Made by a program: the position numbers and the translations under genes. From contig JAJYGE010000142.1 of the NCBI GenBank assembly GCA_021785155.1, positions 1 to 5,464 on the forward strand: a stretch of 5,464 bases of DNA, given 5' to 3'. This document shows positions 1-5,464 of this stretch, piece by piece (within the stretch, counting starts at the first letter, position 1; the number at the start of each line of letters is the position of its first letter). The notes beneath the pieces were generated by a model that saw nothing but the letters and a program-made list of their open reading frames with translations, had not been told where the DNA came from and did not search any database. The stretch comes from Planctomycetota bacterium. Its GTDB lineage: Bacteria; Planctomycetota; Phycisphaerae; WQYP01.

Positions 1-1131
1 GTGTCCATGGCGGGCCGTTTCACGGTAAATGGGCCGCAGCAGATTCAGATGTTTGATGATGCTTTGAGGTTTAAGCGGAAATACCTTGCGCACCAGATCG
101 CTGATGATCTGCTCATCGATGATCGACGTGCCTTCCGTATCCACCAGTACGCTGACCGGTTCAGCCACGCCAATAGCATAGCCAAGCTGTACTTCACAGG
201 CGGTGGCCAAGCCCGCAGCGACAACATTTTTAGCAATATAACGCGCCATGTAACTGGCCGAGCGATCCACCTTGGATGGATCCTTGCCGGAGAACGCGCC
301 ACCGCCGTGGCAGCCGCGGCCACCATAAGTATCGACAATAATCTTTCGGCCCGTCAGGCCGGAATCACCATGGGGTCCGCCAATCAGGAATTTACCCGTG
401 GGATTAATATGGAAAATCATCTGGCTGTTCCACAATTGCGGGCATTCGGCCATGATGACCGGCTTGATGATTTTTTCAATAATTTCATGGCGTGCGGCAT
501 CAGAAAAGCTGTCGGTTTTGGCATCCACCGCTTCTTCGGTGTGCTGCGTGGAAAGCACCACGGTATGAATACGATGCGGCTTATTATCATGGTATTCCAC
601 AGTGACCTGGCTCTTGGCGTCGGGCCGCAGCCACTTGATTGCTCCGTCGCGCCGCAGTTTGGCGTGTTGCTCCACGAGACGGTGGCTTAGATAAATTGGC
701 AGCGGCATTAAGGACTTGGTTTCATTGCAGGCAAAACCAAACATAATGCCCTGATCACCAGCCCCTTGTTCTTTGGCGTCCGACGCGGTTACGCCACGGG
801 AAATATCAGCGGATTGGCCATGCAAGGCCCGCAACACAGCGCAGCTGCGATAATCAAAACCGGTGCGGGGATCGTCGTAACCAATTTCCCGGATCGCTTC
901 ACGGGCCGTATCTTCCGCCCGGTTAAGGGCTTCAATGCCAGCCTGATTATGTACCGTTACTTCGCCCGCCAGGACCACCAGGCCTGTGGTGACCAGTGTT
1001 TCACACGCCACGCGTGCCAGAGGGTCAACGGCCAGCAAAGAATCCAGAACCGCATCAGAAACTTGATCTGCCACCTTGTCCGGGTGGCCCATGCTGACAG
1101 ATTCACTGGTAAACAGGTGCTTTTTGGTCAT
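1..1131 (-). CDS. metK: S-adenosylmethionine synthetase MetK (3' end outside window)
   Basis: MetK makes S-adenosylmethionine from methionine and ATP in the cytoplasm, releasing phosphate and pyrophosphate; SAM is the main methyl donor. The minus-strand frame is open without interruption for 377 codons from ATG 1131-1129 and runs off the left edge before a stop. Family signatures appear in order: GHPDK at residues 15-19 (ATP-site His16), [12 protein letters not shown] at 123-134, RPDAKSQVT at about 169-177, INPTGKF at 242-248, and the glycine-rich GGGAFSGKD at 276-284. The visible end ([13 protein letters not shown]) matches the region just before the C-terminus of E. coli MetK (384 aa), so roughly 10-30 residues are missing. 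The start is supported by AGAGAGG at 1141-1147, nine bases upstream. The gene is transcribed divergently from the PH-domain gene, with 122 bases between them. Identity is very secure; no frameshift was seen in a full translation. Confidence 0.98.
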   Translation of the reverse strand, partial: MTKKHLFTSESVSMGHPDKVADQVSDAVLDSLLAVDPLARVACETLVTTGLVVLAGEVTVHNQAGIEALNRAEDTAREAIREIGYDDPRTGFDYRSCAVLRALHGQSADISRGVTASDAKEQGAGDQGIMFGFACNETKSLMPLPIYLSHRLVEQHAKLRRDGAIKWLRPDAKSQVTVEYHDNKPHRIHTVVLSTQHTEEAVDAKTDSFSDAARHEIIEKIIKPVIMAECPQLWNSQMIFHINPTGKFLIGGPHGDSGLTGRKIIVDTYGGRGCHGGGAFSGKDPSKVDRSASYMARYIAKNVVAAGLATACEVQLGYAIGVAEPVSVLVDTEGTSIIDEQIISDLVRKVFPLKPQSIIKHLNLLRPIYRETARHGH

Positions 1132-1162
1132 CTTACGATACCTCTCTATGTACAATCTCATT

Positions 1163-1181
1163 TTTGTCCCCATCGGGCAAA
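1163..1181 (-). other. small stem-loop in the metK 5' leader
   Basis: On the minus strand the 19 bases TTTGCCCGATGGGGACAAA fold as TTTG/CAAA plus CCC/GGG with one bulged A and a GATG loop. The stem lies about 30 bases upstream of the metK start and just after the candidate promoter, so it would sit at or near the 5' end of the transcript. It does not cover the Shine-Dalgarno sequence. A role in mRNA stability or regulation is speculative. It does not resemble the conserved cores of SAM riboswitch classes that I know. Confidence 0.35.
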
Positions 1182-1188
1182 GTGCTAC

Positions 1189-1217
1189 AGAATACACCAA
1201 TACCTCGATCAAGCCAA
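1189..1217 (-). promoter_or_regulatory. candidate sigma70-type promoter for metK
   Basis: On the minus strand, TTGGCT (1217-1212) and TATTCT (1194-1189) are separated by exactly 17 bases. Each matches the consensus hexamer at 4 of 6 positions. This would start transcription around 1182 and give a leader of about 50 bases, which includes the hairpin at 1163-1181. The match is modest and is a sequence-only inference. Confidence 0.4.
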
Positions 1218-1241
1218 ATTACTTGCGGCGGGTAAATCTGG

Positions 1242-1247
1242 TAAACT
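1242..1247 (+). promoter_or_regulatory. candidate extended -10 for the PH-domain gene
   Basis: TAAACT (4 of 6 matches to TATAAT) is preceded directly by TGG, giving the TGn extension of an extended -10 element. The final T is six bases before the ATG at 1254, so a start site at the usual distance falls on or next to the start codon. No good -35 is seen 16-18 bases upstream. No Shine-Dalgarno sequence precedes this ATG, which fits a leaderless transcript. Confidence 0.35.
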
Positions 1248-1253
1248 ATTGCC

Positions 1254-1883
1254 ATGAAGTCAGAACAGACCATCCATCTGCCGGTTTTAAAGCCCCGCTC
1301 CGCGATCGCGGGTCATTGGAGGCCGCTGACCGTGAACCGGCCTCATCAGGCCATGGGTGAAGCCGCCCGGGTTGAAGCAATGGCGGGCACAGTCACGCCG
1401 GAGTCTCTTCTGCGCGGTAATGAACTGGTGATTCTGATGGTTCGCCCGTCTTTGTGGTATATTGTCGCAACGAGCTTTCGCTTTTGTGGAATTGTGCTTT
1501 TATTGGCTATATTAGCCATTCATACCGGCGTTTTCGGCGATCTTCTGTTGCCCAAAACGGCCCTGATTATTTCCGCAGCACTTGTCGGGGTGCGGGTTAT
1601 TTATGCGTTAATGGAATGGACCAGCCATCTGTATCTTTTGACTACCTGCCGAATTGTTACGATAAAAGGTGCCCGGCATCCCACTATTTTTGAAGCTGGA
1701 CTGGCGCACATTTCCGAGGCCCGGCTCATTGAGCCAGCCACCCAAAACATGCTTGGATTAGGATCCATTGGTTTTGCCGTCAGCAAGAACATCGACCCCG
1801 GCAGTCTGTGGGAATGGATTCCCAACGCGCAACGTATTCATCAACAGATTCAAGCGGCCATCAGCAAACGCAAGGGTGCGTAG
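1254..1883 (+). CDS. membrane protein with bacterial PH domain (bPH2/DUF304-like)
   Basis: This is a 209-residue predicted inner-membrane protein of unknown function. After a polar N-terminus (1-55) come two hydrophobic segments, about residues 67-90 (LWYIVATSFRF... then a Leu/Ile-rich run) and 99-119, which probably form a hairpin in the membrane. The remainder, about 121-205, looks like the bacterial PH domain of the YdbS/YdbT type: YLLTTCRIVTIKG at 127-139, a strand-rich middle, LGLGSIGF at 167-174, and a closing helix, IPNAQRIHQQIQAAI, at 189-203. The usual architecture places the domain on the cytoplasmic side; ligand and partner are unknown. The ATG at 1254 lacks a Shine-Dalgarno sequence. 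ATGs at 1353 and 1380 are possible alternatives because the first 50 residues have no recognisable domain, but they have no better ribosome site. It is divergent from metK and convergent with rpsR. The fold call is from pattern recognition. Confidence 0.8.
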   Translation: MKSEQTIHLPVLKPRSAIAGHWRPLTVNRPHQAMGEAARVEAMAGTVTPESLLRGNELVILMVRPSLWYIVATSFRFCGIVLLLAILAIHTGVFGDLLLPKTALIISAALVGVRVIYALMEWTSHLYLLTTCRIVTIKGARHPTIFEAGLAHISEARLIEPATQNMLGLGSIGFAVSKNIDPGSLWEWIPNAQRIHQQIQAAISKRKGA

Positions 1884-1929
1884 GAGCCTGCCGGAAAAGC
1901 TGCAATTTCAACGATTTATCAGCGTTTTT

Positions 1930-1951
1930 CAATGCGGAATCAGACGCATTG
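1930..1951. terminator. 7-bp stem-loop between convergent genes, possible bidirectional terminator
   Basis: CAATGCG (1930-1936) and CGCATTG (1945-1951) are perfect inverted copies around an 8-base loop. They sit in the 83-base gap between the stops of the PH-domain gene (1883) and rpsR (1967). The position is right for a shared terminator. However, the T5 tract lies upstream of the stem on the plus strand, so neither direction has the U-run of a standard intrinsic terminator. It may instead be a processing or 3'-end stabilising hairpin. Confidence 0.4.
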
Positions 1952-1966
1952 GAGCGAAATATTCGA

Positions 1967-2224
1967 TTACTGGGCAGAGCCGGTGTACGGCAGCAGTGCC
2001 AGGAACCGAGCCCGCTTGATGGCATCCGTGATCATGCGCTGTTCAAACGCGGCGGCGCCAATACGGGTACGGGGCTGAATTTTGCCATTGAGTGTAAGCA
2101 TTTTCTTCAGCGTTTCAGTGTCTTTGTAATCGACATATACTTTGCCGGTGCTGGCAACTTTTCCGATCCGGATTTTCGGACGGCTGAAGCTTTGAAAACG
2201 GGGTTTGCGAGTGGTTGTGGCCAT
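1967..2224 (-). CDS. rpsR: 30S ribosomal protein S18
   Basis: S18 (85 aa) binds the platform of the small ribosomal subunit next to S6 and 16S rRNA. The family core is clear: [13 protein letters not shown] at about residues 30-42, NGKI followed by a basic stretch, then [14 protein letters not shown] near the C-terminus, which closely matches E. coli AIKRARYLSLLPYT. The N-terminal 28 residues are basic ([17 protein letters not shown]). No cysteine occurs anywhere, so this is a zinc-free form; many S18 proteins carry one or more Cys in the N-terminal region. The ATG at 2224-2222 has GAGGA seven bases upstream. The gene lies 178 bases downstream of the ferredoxin on the same strand and converges on the PH-domain gene. 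The usual neighbours rpsF, ssb or rplI are absent here. Identity is secure. Confidence 0.96.
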   Translation of the reverse strand: MATTTRKPRFQSFSRPKIRIGKVASTGKVYVDYKDTETLKKMLTLNGKIQPRTRIGAAAFEQRMITDAIKRARFLALLPYTGSAQ

Positions 2225-2311
2225 GAATAAATCCTCAACTTGCGGGCACGCGAACCGGCTTAATTAACATCCGCAATGACCGCCATTGCCAATGTGCCTG
2301 TTCGATGGTTG

Positions 2312-2327
2312 GCTGATACAAGTCAGC
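2312..2327. repeat. short inverted repeat upstream of rpsR
   Basis: GCTGA (2312-2316) and TCAGC (2323-2327) are inverted copies around a 6-base spacer. They lie in the 178-base gap between the ferredoxin stop and the rpsR start, about 90 bases before rpsR. It could be a leader hairpin or a protein site, but five base pairs may be chance. I see no strong promoter or terminator elsewhere in this gap, so rpsR could be read from its own weak promoter or from the ferredoxin promoter. Confidence 0.2.
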
Positions 2328-2402
2328 TACGTGATCCCGTATAACGGCCAGATTCGGGAGAAAATCAATATTTTCGCCCAAGTCATGGCCCAGGTACCTT
2401 GT

Positions 2403-2663
2403 TTATTTCTTATAATGGTCCGCGTTAACGGCGATATATTTCTTCCATTCTTCCGGGACATCGTCCTCGGGAAAAATTGCCTTGACCGGACATTCATCAA
2501 CGCACAATCCGCAGTCAATGCAGGTATCCGGGTCAATATACAACTGCGTAGCGGGCGTAAATTCGGACTCATCTTTGCGCGGGTGGATACAATCTACCGG
2601 GCATACCGCTACACACGAAGAATCTTTTGTGCCAATGCACGGCTCAGTAATTACATGTGGCAT
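2403..2663 (-). CDS. 7Fe-type ferredoxin ([3Fe-4S][4Fe-4S])
   Basis: This is an 86-residue soluble electron carrier. Its first cluster region reads C9-x7-C17-x3-C21-P-V-D-C25 and the second C48-x2-C51-x2-C54-x3-C58-P. This is the spacing of 7Fe ferredoxins such as Azotobacter FdI. By that model, C9, C17 and C58 hold the [3Fe-4S] cluster, C21, C48, C51 and C54 hold the [4Fe-4S] cluster, and C25 is free. The tail (AIFPEDDVPEEWKKYI) also follows this group, although the long C-terminal extension of FdI is missing. The ATG at 2663-2661 is preferred over the in-frame TTG at 2672, because GAGGAG at 2673-2678 is nine bases before the ATG and would abut the TTG. The gene has its own strong promoter and is divergent from the metallopeptidase gene. 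The redox partner cannot be told from this context. Confidence 0.95.
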   Translation of the reverse strand: MPHVITEPCIGTKDSSCVAVCPVDCIHPRKDESEFTPATQLYIDPDTCIDCGLCVDECPVKAIFPEDDVPEEWKKYIAVNADHYKK

Positions 2664-2735
2664 CGTCGCCAACTCCTCAAATCCAAATCCCGATCTCCCG
2701 CCGGTCTTAACGGCCCGGTATCATCGGAATCAAGC

Positions 2736-2764
2736 ATTATAGGAAAAAACTTTATTCCTGCCAA
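2736..2764 (-). promoter_or_regulatory. near-consensus sigma70-type promoter for the ferredoxin
   Basis: On the minus strand, TTGGCA (2764-2759, 5 of 6 matches) and a perfect TATAAT (2741-2736) are separated by 17 bases, the optimal spacing. Transcription would begin near 2729, giving a leader of about 65 bases that ends in the GAGGAG ribosome site. This is the strongest promoter match in the window and implies high constitutive expression. Confidence 0.8.
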
Positions 2765-2814
2765 TAGCGCGTAAAGAGTGCGGGCCAAATGACAGGATAA
2801 GTTTTTGGGGGGCG

Positions 2815-2865
2815 ATGCCTGTATTGCCACAATTTCTCACACACGTTACATTCTTCATGTTATGA
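2815..2865 (+). CDS. possible 16-codon upstream ORF coupled to the metallopeptidase gene
   Basis: ATG at 2815 opens a reading frame MPVLPQFLTHVTFFML that ends at TGA 2863-2865. That stop overlaps the ATG of the next gene (2862-2864) as ATGA, the classic arrangement for translational coupling. GGGGGG at 2807-2812 precedes the start by two bases, which is a poor and too-close ribosome site. It could be expressed only if transcription begins upstream of 2815, which conflicts with the promoter seen at 2824-2852. It may be chance. Confidence 0.2.
   Translation: MPVLPQFLTHVTFFML
2824..2852 (+). promoter_or_regulatory. candidate sigma70-type promoter for the metallopeptidase gene
   Basis: TTGCCA (2824-2829, 5 of 6 matches) and TACATT (2847-2852, 4 of 6) are separated by exactly 17 bases. 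A start site 6-10 bases after the -10 falls at about 2858-2862, on or just before the ATG at 2862, so the mRNA would have almost no leader. The region is divergent from the ferredoxin promoter, and the two -35 elements are 59 bases apart. Confidence 0.5.
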
Positions 2866-3350
2866 GACCTATGCATCCAATCCTGATGGCGCTGGCACCG
2901 CTGGCCGCCCCCGTTGCCGCAATTTGGGTGCTTCAATCAGAGCGGCGAGCAATTCTTTCTGGAAGACCACTTACCTGTGACGAAAAAATTGATGCCTCTC
3001 TTTTAGGCGTCACCCACCCCGAACGCGTCCGTGTATTGGACCGATGCACCATCGGGGAGCCTGGCGGCCAGCTTTTGATCCCCTTGGCACGCAAAGCCGG
3101 TTTTCCTAAAGCCGCCGCTATCACGGTCCGTTATGGGATACTCATTGAGGATTTCCCGAATCCGCCGGCGCAGCGACGCAGACTGATCGCACACGAACTG
3201 GCACACGTCGCACAATTTGAACGCATGGGCTTGATAGGCATGCTCACCGCGTATATCCGTCAGGTATGCGAGGTCGGATATTTCGAGGCTCCATTAGAGA
3301 TTGAGGCCGGTGCGCTTGCAGAACGCATTGTCTTGGAAAATCAGCAATAG
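2862..3350 (+). CDS. membrane-anchored HExxH putative zinc metallopeptidase
   Basis: This is a 162-residue protein of unknown function. A hydrophobic N-terminal segment (about residues 5-24, HPILMALAPLAAPVAAIWVL) looks like a signal anchor with no clear cleavage site, leaving the catalytic part outside or facing the periplasm. The zinc-site motif is HELAHVAQFERMG at 111-123: H111 and H115 would bind zinc and E112 would be the catalytic base. Glutamates in EAPLEIEA (E142, E146, E148) are candidates for the third ligand, as in gluzincins. It resembles short uncharacterised bacterial proteins with HELxHVAQYERLG-type motifs and, more distantly, DUF4157. A peptidase role is inferred from the motif only. 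ATG 2862 is chosen because the hydrophobic segment follows at once; ATG 2871 is equally compatible. An upstream in-frame TTG (2805) adds 19 polar residues ahead of the anchor and is less likely. No Shine-Dalgarno sequence is present. Confidence 0.75.
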   Translation: MRPMHPILMALAPLAAPVAAIWVLQSERRAILSGRPLTCDEKIDASLLGVTHPERVRVLDRCTIGEPGGQLLIPLARKAGFPKAAAITVRYGILIEDFPNPPAQRRRLIAHELAHVAQFERMGLIGMLTAYIRQVCEVGYFEAPLEIEAGALAERIVLENQQ

Positions 3351-3369
3351 GCCCCGGCACCACTTTTTT

Positions 3370-5464
3370 CTACCAATCCAGTGTTTTGCGCCACGCCCGG
3401 CGGAATTGTTCCACTGGAGTGTTGATAATCGTTTTGCCACCGATGGACTGCACCACCAATTTTGGTTCGTGCGTGACGCGACCCAGAATACCGAAGGCCA
3501 AGCCTCTCAGGCGGCGCAGCACGTCATCCAGATATTCCGGCTTAACTTCCAGCACATAGCGCGTGGGAGATTCAGAAAATAATAGAATATCATCGCGATC
3601 CACATCGTCATCGTGCGGTACACCGGCGAGATCAATTTCCGCCCCCAACCGCCCGGCAAAGAGCATTTCCGCCAATGCCACCGCCAGCCCACCTTCCGAA
3701 GGATCATGCGCACTGGCCACCAAACCGGCAGTAATTAACTCGGCGATTTTCTTATGCACGCCCGGTGCCGTGGCCAAATCCACCGCCGGAATGCTCCGAC
3801 CATTCTGATTATGCAAAGCGTAATACCATGATCCGCCCATGTGCCGATGTGTTTGCCCCACCAGCAGGAGATAATTTCCCGCCGCCTTGGCGTCCATGGT
3901 AATACATCGTGAAACATCGGGCACAATGCTGATGGCACTGATCAACAAGGTATAGGGAATGCAGATTCGTTTACCTTCGTCGGTGATAAATTCATTGGAC
4001 AGCGAATCTTTGCCGGAAATAAATGGCGTGCGAAACGCCATCGCTCCGTCGTAACAGGCCTGACAGGCACGCACCAGGGCACCGAGGTGCATGCGGTCTG
4101 AACATTTGGGCCAGCAAAAATTATCCAACAATGCCGTGGTTTCCGGATCGCCGCCAACGCACACGATGTTACGAATCGCCTCATCCATGCCGCTTAATGT
4201 CATCTGATAAGGATCCAGATCTCCCAATCGCGGCTGGCAACCATTTGCCAGCGCCACGCCGCGCCTGCTGTCGGCAACAGGCGCAATGACCGCGGCATCA
4301 CCCGGCCCATCGCCACCGGGGCCGATCAAGGGTTTAATAATGGTTGATCCCTGCACTTCATGATCATACTGACGGATTATCCAATGTTTACTGGCCAATG
4401 TCGGCATCGCCAGCAACTGGCTTAGCGTCTGGGCATAATCCGTTGGCTCGGCCACCGTGGCCTTGGGCAATACCGGCTCCTGCCATACCGCCTGCCGAAT
4501 CGGACTCGGCAGACCGTCATGAATAAATTCCATATCCATGCAGCCGACATTTTGCCCCTGATACAGCAGGGTTAATTTCCCCGAACCATCAAACACGCCA
4601 ATATCCGTGGCTTCCACATCCTCCGCTGCCGCCAATTCCAAAATTCGGGCAACATTTTCCGGCGCTACGGATAATACAATGCGTTCCTGCGCCTCGCTGA
4701 TCCAGATTTCCGCGTATTTGAGCCCATCATATTTCAGCGGCACTTTATCGAGTTCCACCGTGGCGCCGGTGTGTGACCCCATTTCACCAATGGCGCTGGA
4801 TAAGCCGCCGGCACCGCAATCGGTAATGGCGTTGTACAGCGGGCCACAATCCCGCGCCTGCAAAATCACATCCAGCATCTTTTTTTCCGTTATGGCATTG
4901 CCGATCTGCACCGCATGACTGAATTCATCGCCATGCTTGTCGGTTATGACATCGCTGGAAAAGGTGGCCCCATGAATGCCATCTCGGCCTGTACGTCCAC
5001 CAATAAGAATAATCCGATCACCCGCCTTGGCATCGCGCTTATCCGCCAGATGCCGTGGCAACAAACCCACCGATCCACAGAACACCAGCGGATTACCGAT
5101 ATACCTTTGGTCAAAATAAACCGCCCCGTTCACCGTTGGAATACCCATGCGGTTGCCGTAATCGCGCACCCCGGCCACCACTCTTTGGGCAATCCGCCGC
5201 GGATGCAATACGCCCACCGGCACCTGCTCATTAGGCGTAGATGGATCGGCAAAACAAAATATATCCGTGCTGGCTATCGGTTTGGCTCCTCCGCCGGTGG
5301 CAATCACATCGCGTATGCAACCGCCGATACCCGTTGCCGCGCCGCCGTAGGGTTCAATCGCGGAGGGCCGATTGTGCGTTTCCACTTTCATGCACACCGC
5401 CCACTGATCATCCAGCGCGATGACCCCCGCATTATCTTTAAATACACTAAGCGTCCAAGGCAAA
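3370..5464 (-). CDS. purL: phosphoribosylformylglycinamidine synthase PurL subunit (5' end outside window)
   Basis: PurL (FGAM synthetase) catalyses the fourth step of de novo purine synthesis, converting FGAR, ATP and glutamine-derived ammonia to FGAM. About 697 residues to the stop at 3370-3372 are visible; the N-terminus lies beyond the right edge. Counting from the first complete codon at 5463-5461, motifs in order are KVETHNRPSAIEPYGG (26-41), GGRTGRDGIHGATFSS (155-170), DCGAGGLSSAIGEMG (215-229), GPGDAAV (386-392), PFISGKDSLSNE (480-491) and HDPSEGGLAVALAEM (586-600). These mark the two AIRS-like halves. The protein ends without a glutaminase domain, so it is the separate-subunit type that works with PurQ and usually PurS. 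Arg replaces the second His of the usual ETHNHP motif. Its stop is 19 bases from that of the convergent metallopeptidase gene. Identity is very secure; the frame is intact. Confidence 0.97.
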   Translation of the reverse strand, partial: LPWTLSVFKDNAGVIALDDQWAVCMKVETHNRPSAIEPYGGAATGIGGCIRDVIATGGGAKPIASTDIFCFADPSTPNEQVPVGVLHPRRIAQRVVAGVRDYGNRMGIPTVNGAVYFDQRYIGNPLVFCGSVGLLPRHLADKRDAKAGDRIILIGGRTGRDGIHGATFSSDVITDKHGDEFSHAVQIGNAITEKKMLDVILQARDCGPLYNAITDCGAGGLSSAIGEMGSHTGATVELDKVPLKYDGLKYAEIWISEAQERIVLSVAPENVARILELAAAEDVEATDIGVFDGSGKLTLLYQGQNVGCMDMEFIHDGLPSPIRQAVWQEPVLPKATVAEPTDYAQTLSQLLAMPTLASKHWIIRQYDHEVQGSTIIKPLIGPGGDGPGDAAVIAPVADSRRGVALANGCQPRLGDLDPYQMTLSGMDEAIRNIVCVGGDPETTALLDNFCWPKCSDRMHLGALVRACQACYDGAMAFRTPFISGKDSLSNEFITDEGKRICIPYTLLISAISIVPDVSRCITMDAKAAGNYLLLVGQTHRHMGGSWYYALHNQNGRSIPAVDLATAPGVHKKIAELITAGLVASAHDPSEGGLAVALAEMLFAGRLGAEIDLAGVPHDDDVDRDDILLFSESPTRYVLEVKPEYLDDVLRRLRGLAFGILGRVTHEPKLVVQSIGGKTIINTPVEQFRRAWRKTLDW

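Noticed and set aside
1..690. Long open frame of 229 codons on the plus strand
   Set aside because: It lies directly antisense to metK in the same triplet phase. metK codons rarely use TTA, CTA or TCA in the opposite direction, so the frame stays open by chance. The product shows no recognisable domain.
1132..1253. Known SAM riboswitch upstream of metK
   Set aside because: The leader lacks the conserved cores of the SAM-I, SAM-II, SMK/SAM-III and SAH classes as I know them, and the likely transcript leader is only about 50 bases.
766..1257. Plus-strand frame of 163 codons running into the PH-domain gene start
   Set aside because: Most of it is antisense to metK, and the predicted protein is low in recognisable features.
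2670..2672. TTG as the ferredoxin start codon
   Set aside because: The GAGGAG ribosome site would directly adjoin it with no spacer; the ATG at 2663-2661 has the right nine-base spacing.
2286..2774. Plus-strand frame of 162 codons
   Set aside because: It is antisense to the ferredoxin gene and spans its promoter; the protein has no recognisable motif.
2805..2861. N-terminal extension of the metallopeptidase from TTG 2805
   Set aside because: It would place 19 polar residues before the signal anchor and overlaps the candidate promoter; ATG 2862 gives a normal anchor at the N-terminus.
3351..3369. Intrinsic terminator for the metallopeptidase gene ending in T6 at 3364-3369
   Set aside because: The T-run is real, but no stable stem precedes it. 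The only pairing found is five bases (GGTGC with GCACC) across a loop of more than 30 bases.
1..5464. Mobile elements, CRISPR repeats, tRNA genes or prophage remnants
   Set aside because: No direct repeat series, transposase, integrase or tRNA-like cloverleaf was seen; nearly all sequence is accounted for by six ordinary genes.

Overview
The window reads as an ordinary chromosomal stretch from a bacterium of moderate GC content. It holds six protein genes and no visible mobile element, CRISPR array, tRNA or rRNA. Coding is compact, with short intergenic gaps. The best lineage guess is Planctomycetota or a relative. This rests on the PurL subtype (ETHNRPSA in place of ETHNHP, followed by EPYGGAATGIGG), the S18 core ([13 protein letters not shown]) and the isolated rpsR. 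It is an inference from family resemblance and no search was run.

Layout from left to right: metK (SAM synthetase, minus, 3' end cut by the window edge); a divergent membrane protein with a bacterial PH domain (plus); a short convergent gap with a perfect 7-bp stem-loop; rpsR (ribosomal protein S18, minus); a 7Fe-type ferredoxin (minus) behind a near-consensus sigma70-type promoter; a divergent membrane-anchored HExxH putative metallopeptidase (plus); and a large purL fragment (minus, 5' end outside the window) that converges on the metallopeptidase with only 19 bases between stop codons.

The genes do not form one pathway. metK, rpsR and purL are housekeeping genes for SAM synthesis, the small ribosomal subunit and purine synthesis. 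The ferredoxin is a general electron carrier, and the two plus-strand membrane proteins are of unknown role. rpsR stands away from its usual rpsF/rplI neighbours.

The most interesting signal concerns how translation starts. The three minus-strand genes whose starts are visible have clear Shine-Dalgarno sequences. Both plus-strand genes lack one, and each has a promoter-like -10 element 6 to 9 bases before its ATG, which suggests leaderless transcripts. A 16-codon upstream ORF overlapping the metallopeptidase start (ATGA) offers a competing explanation for that gene. I found no clear candidate for a wholly new biological system.
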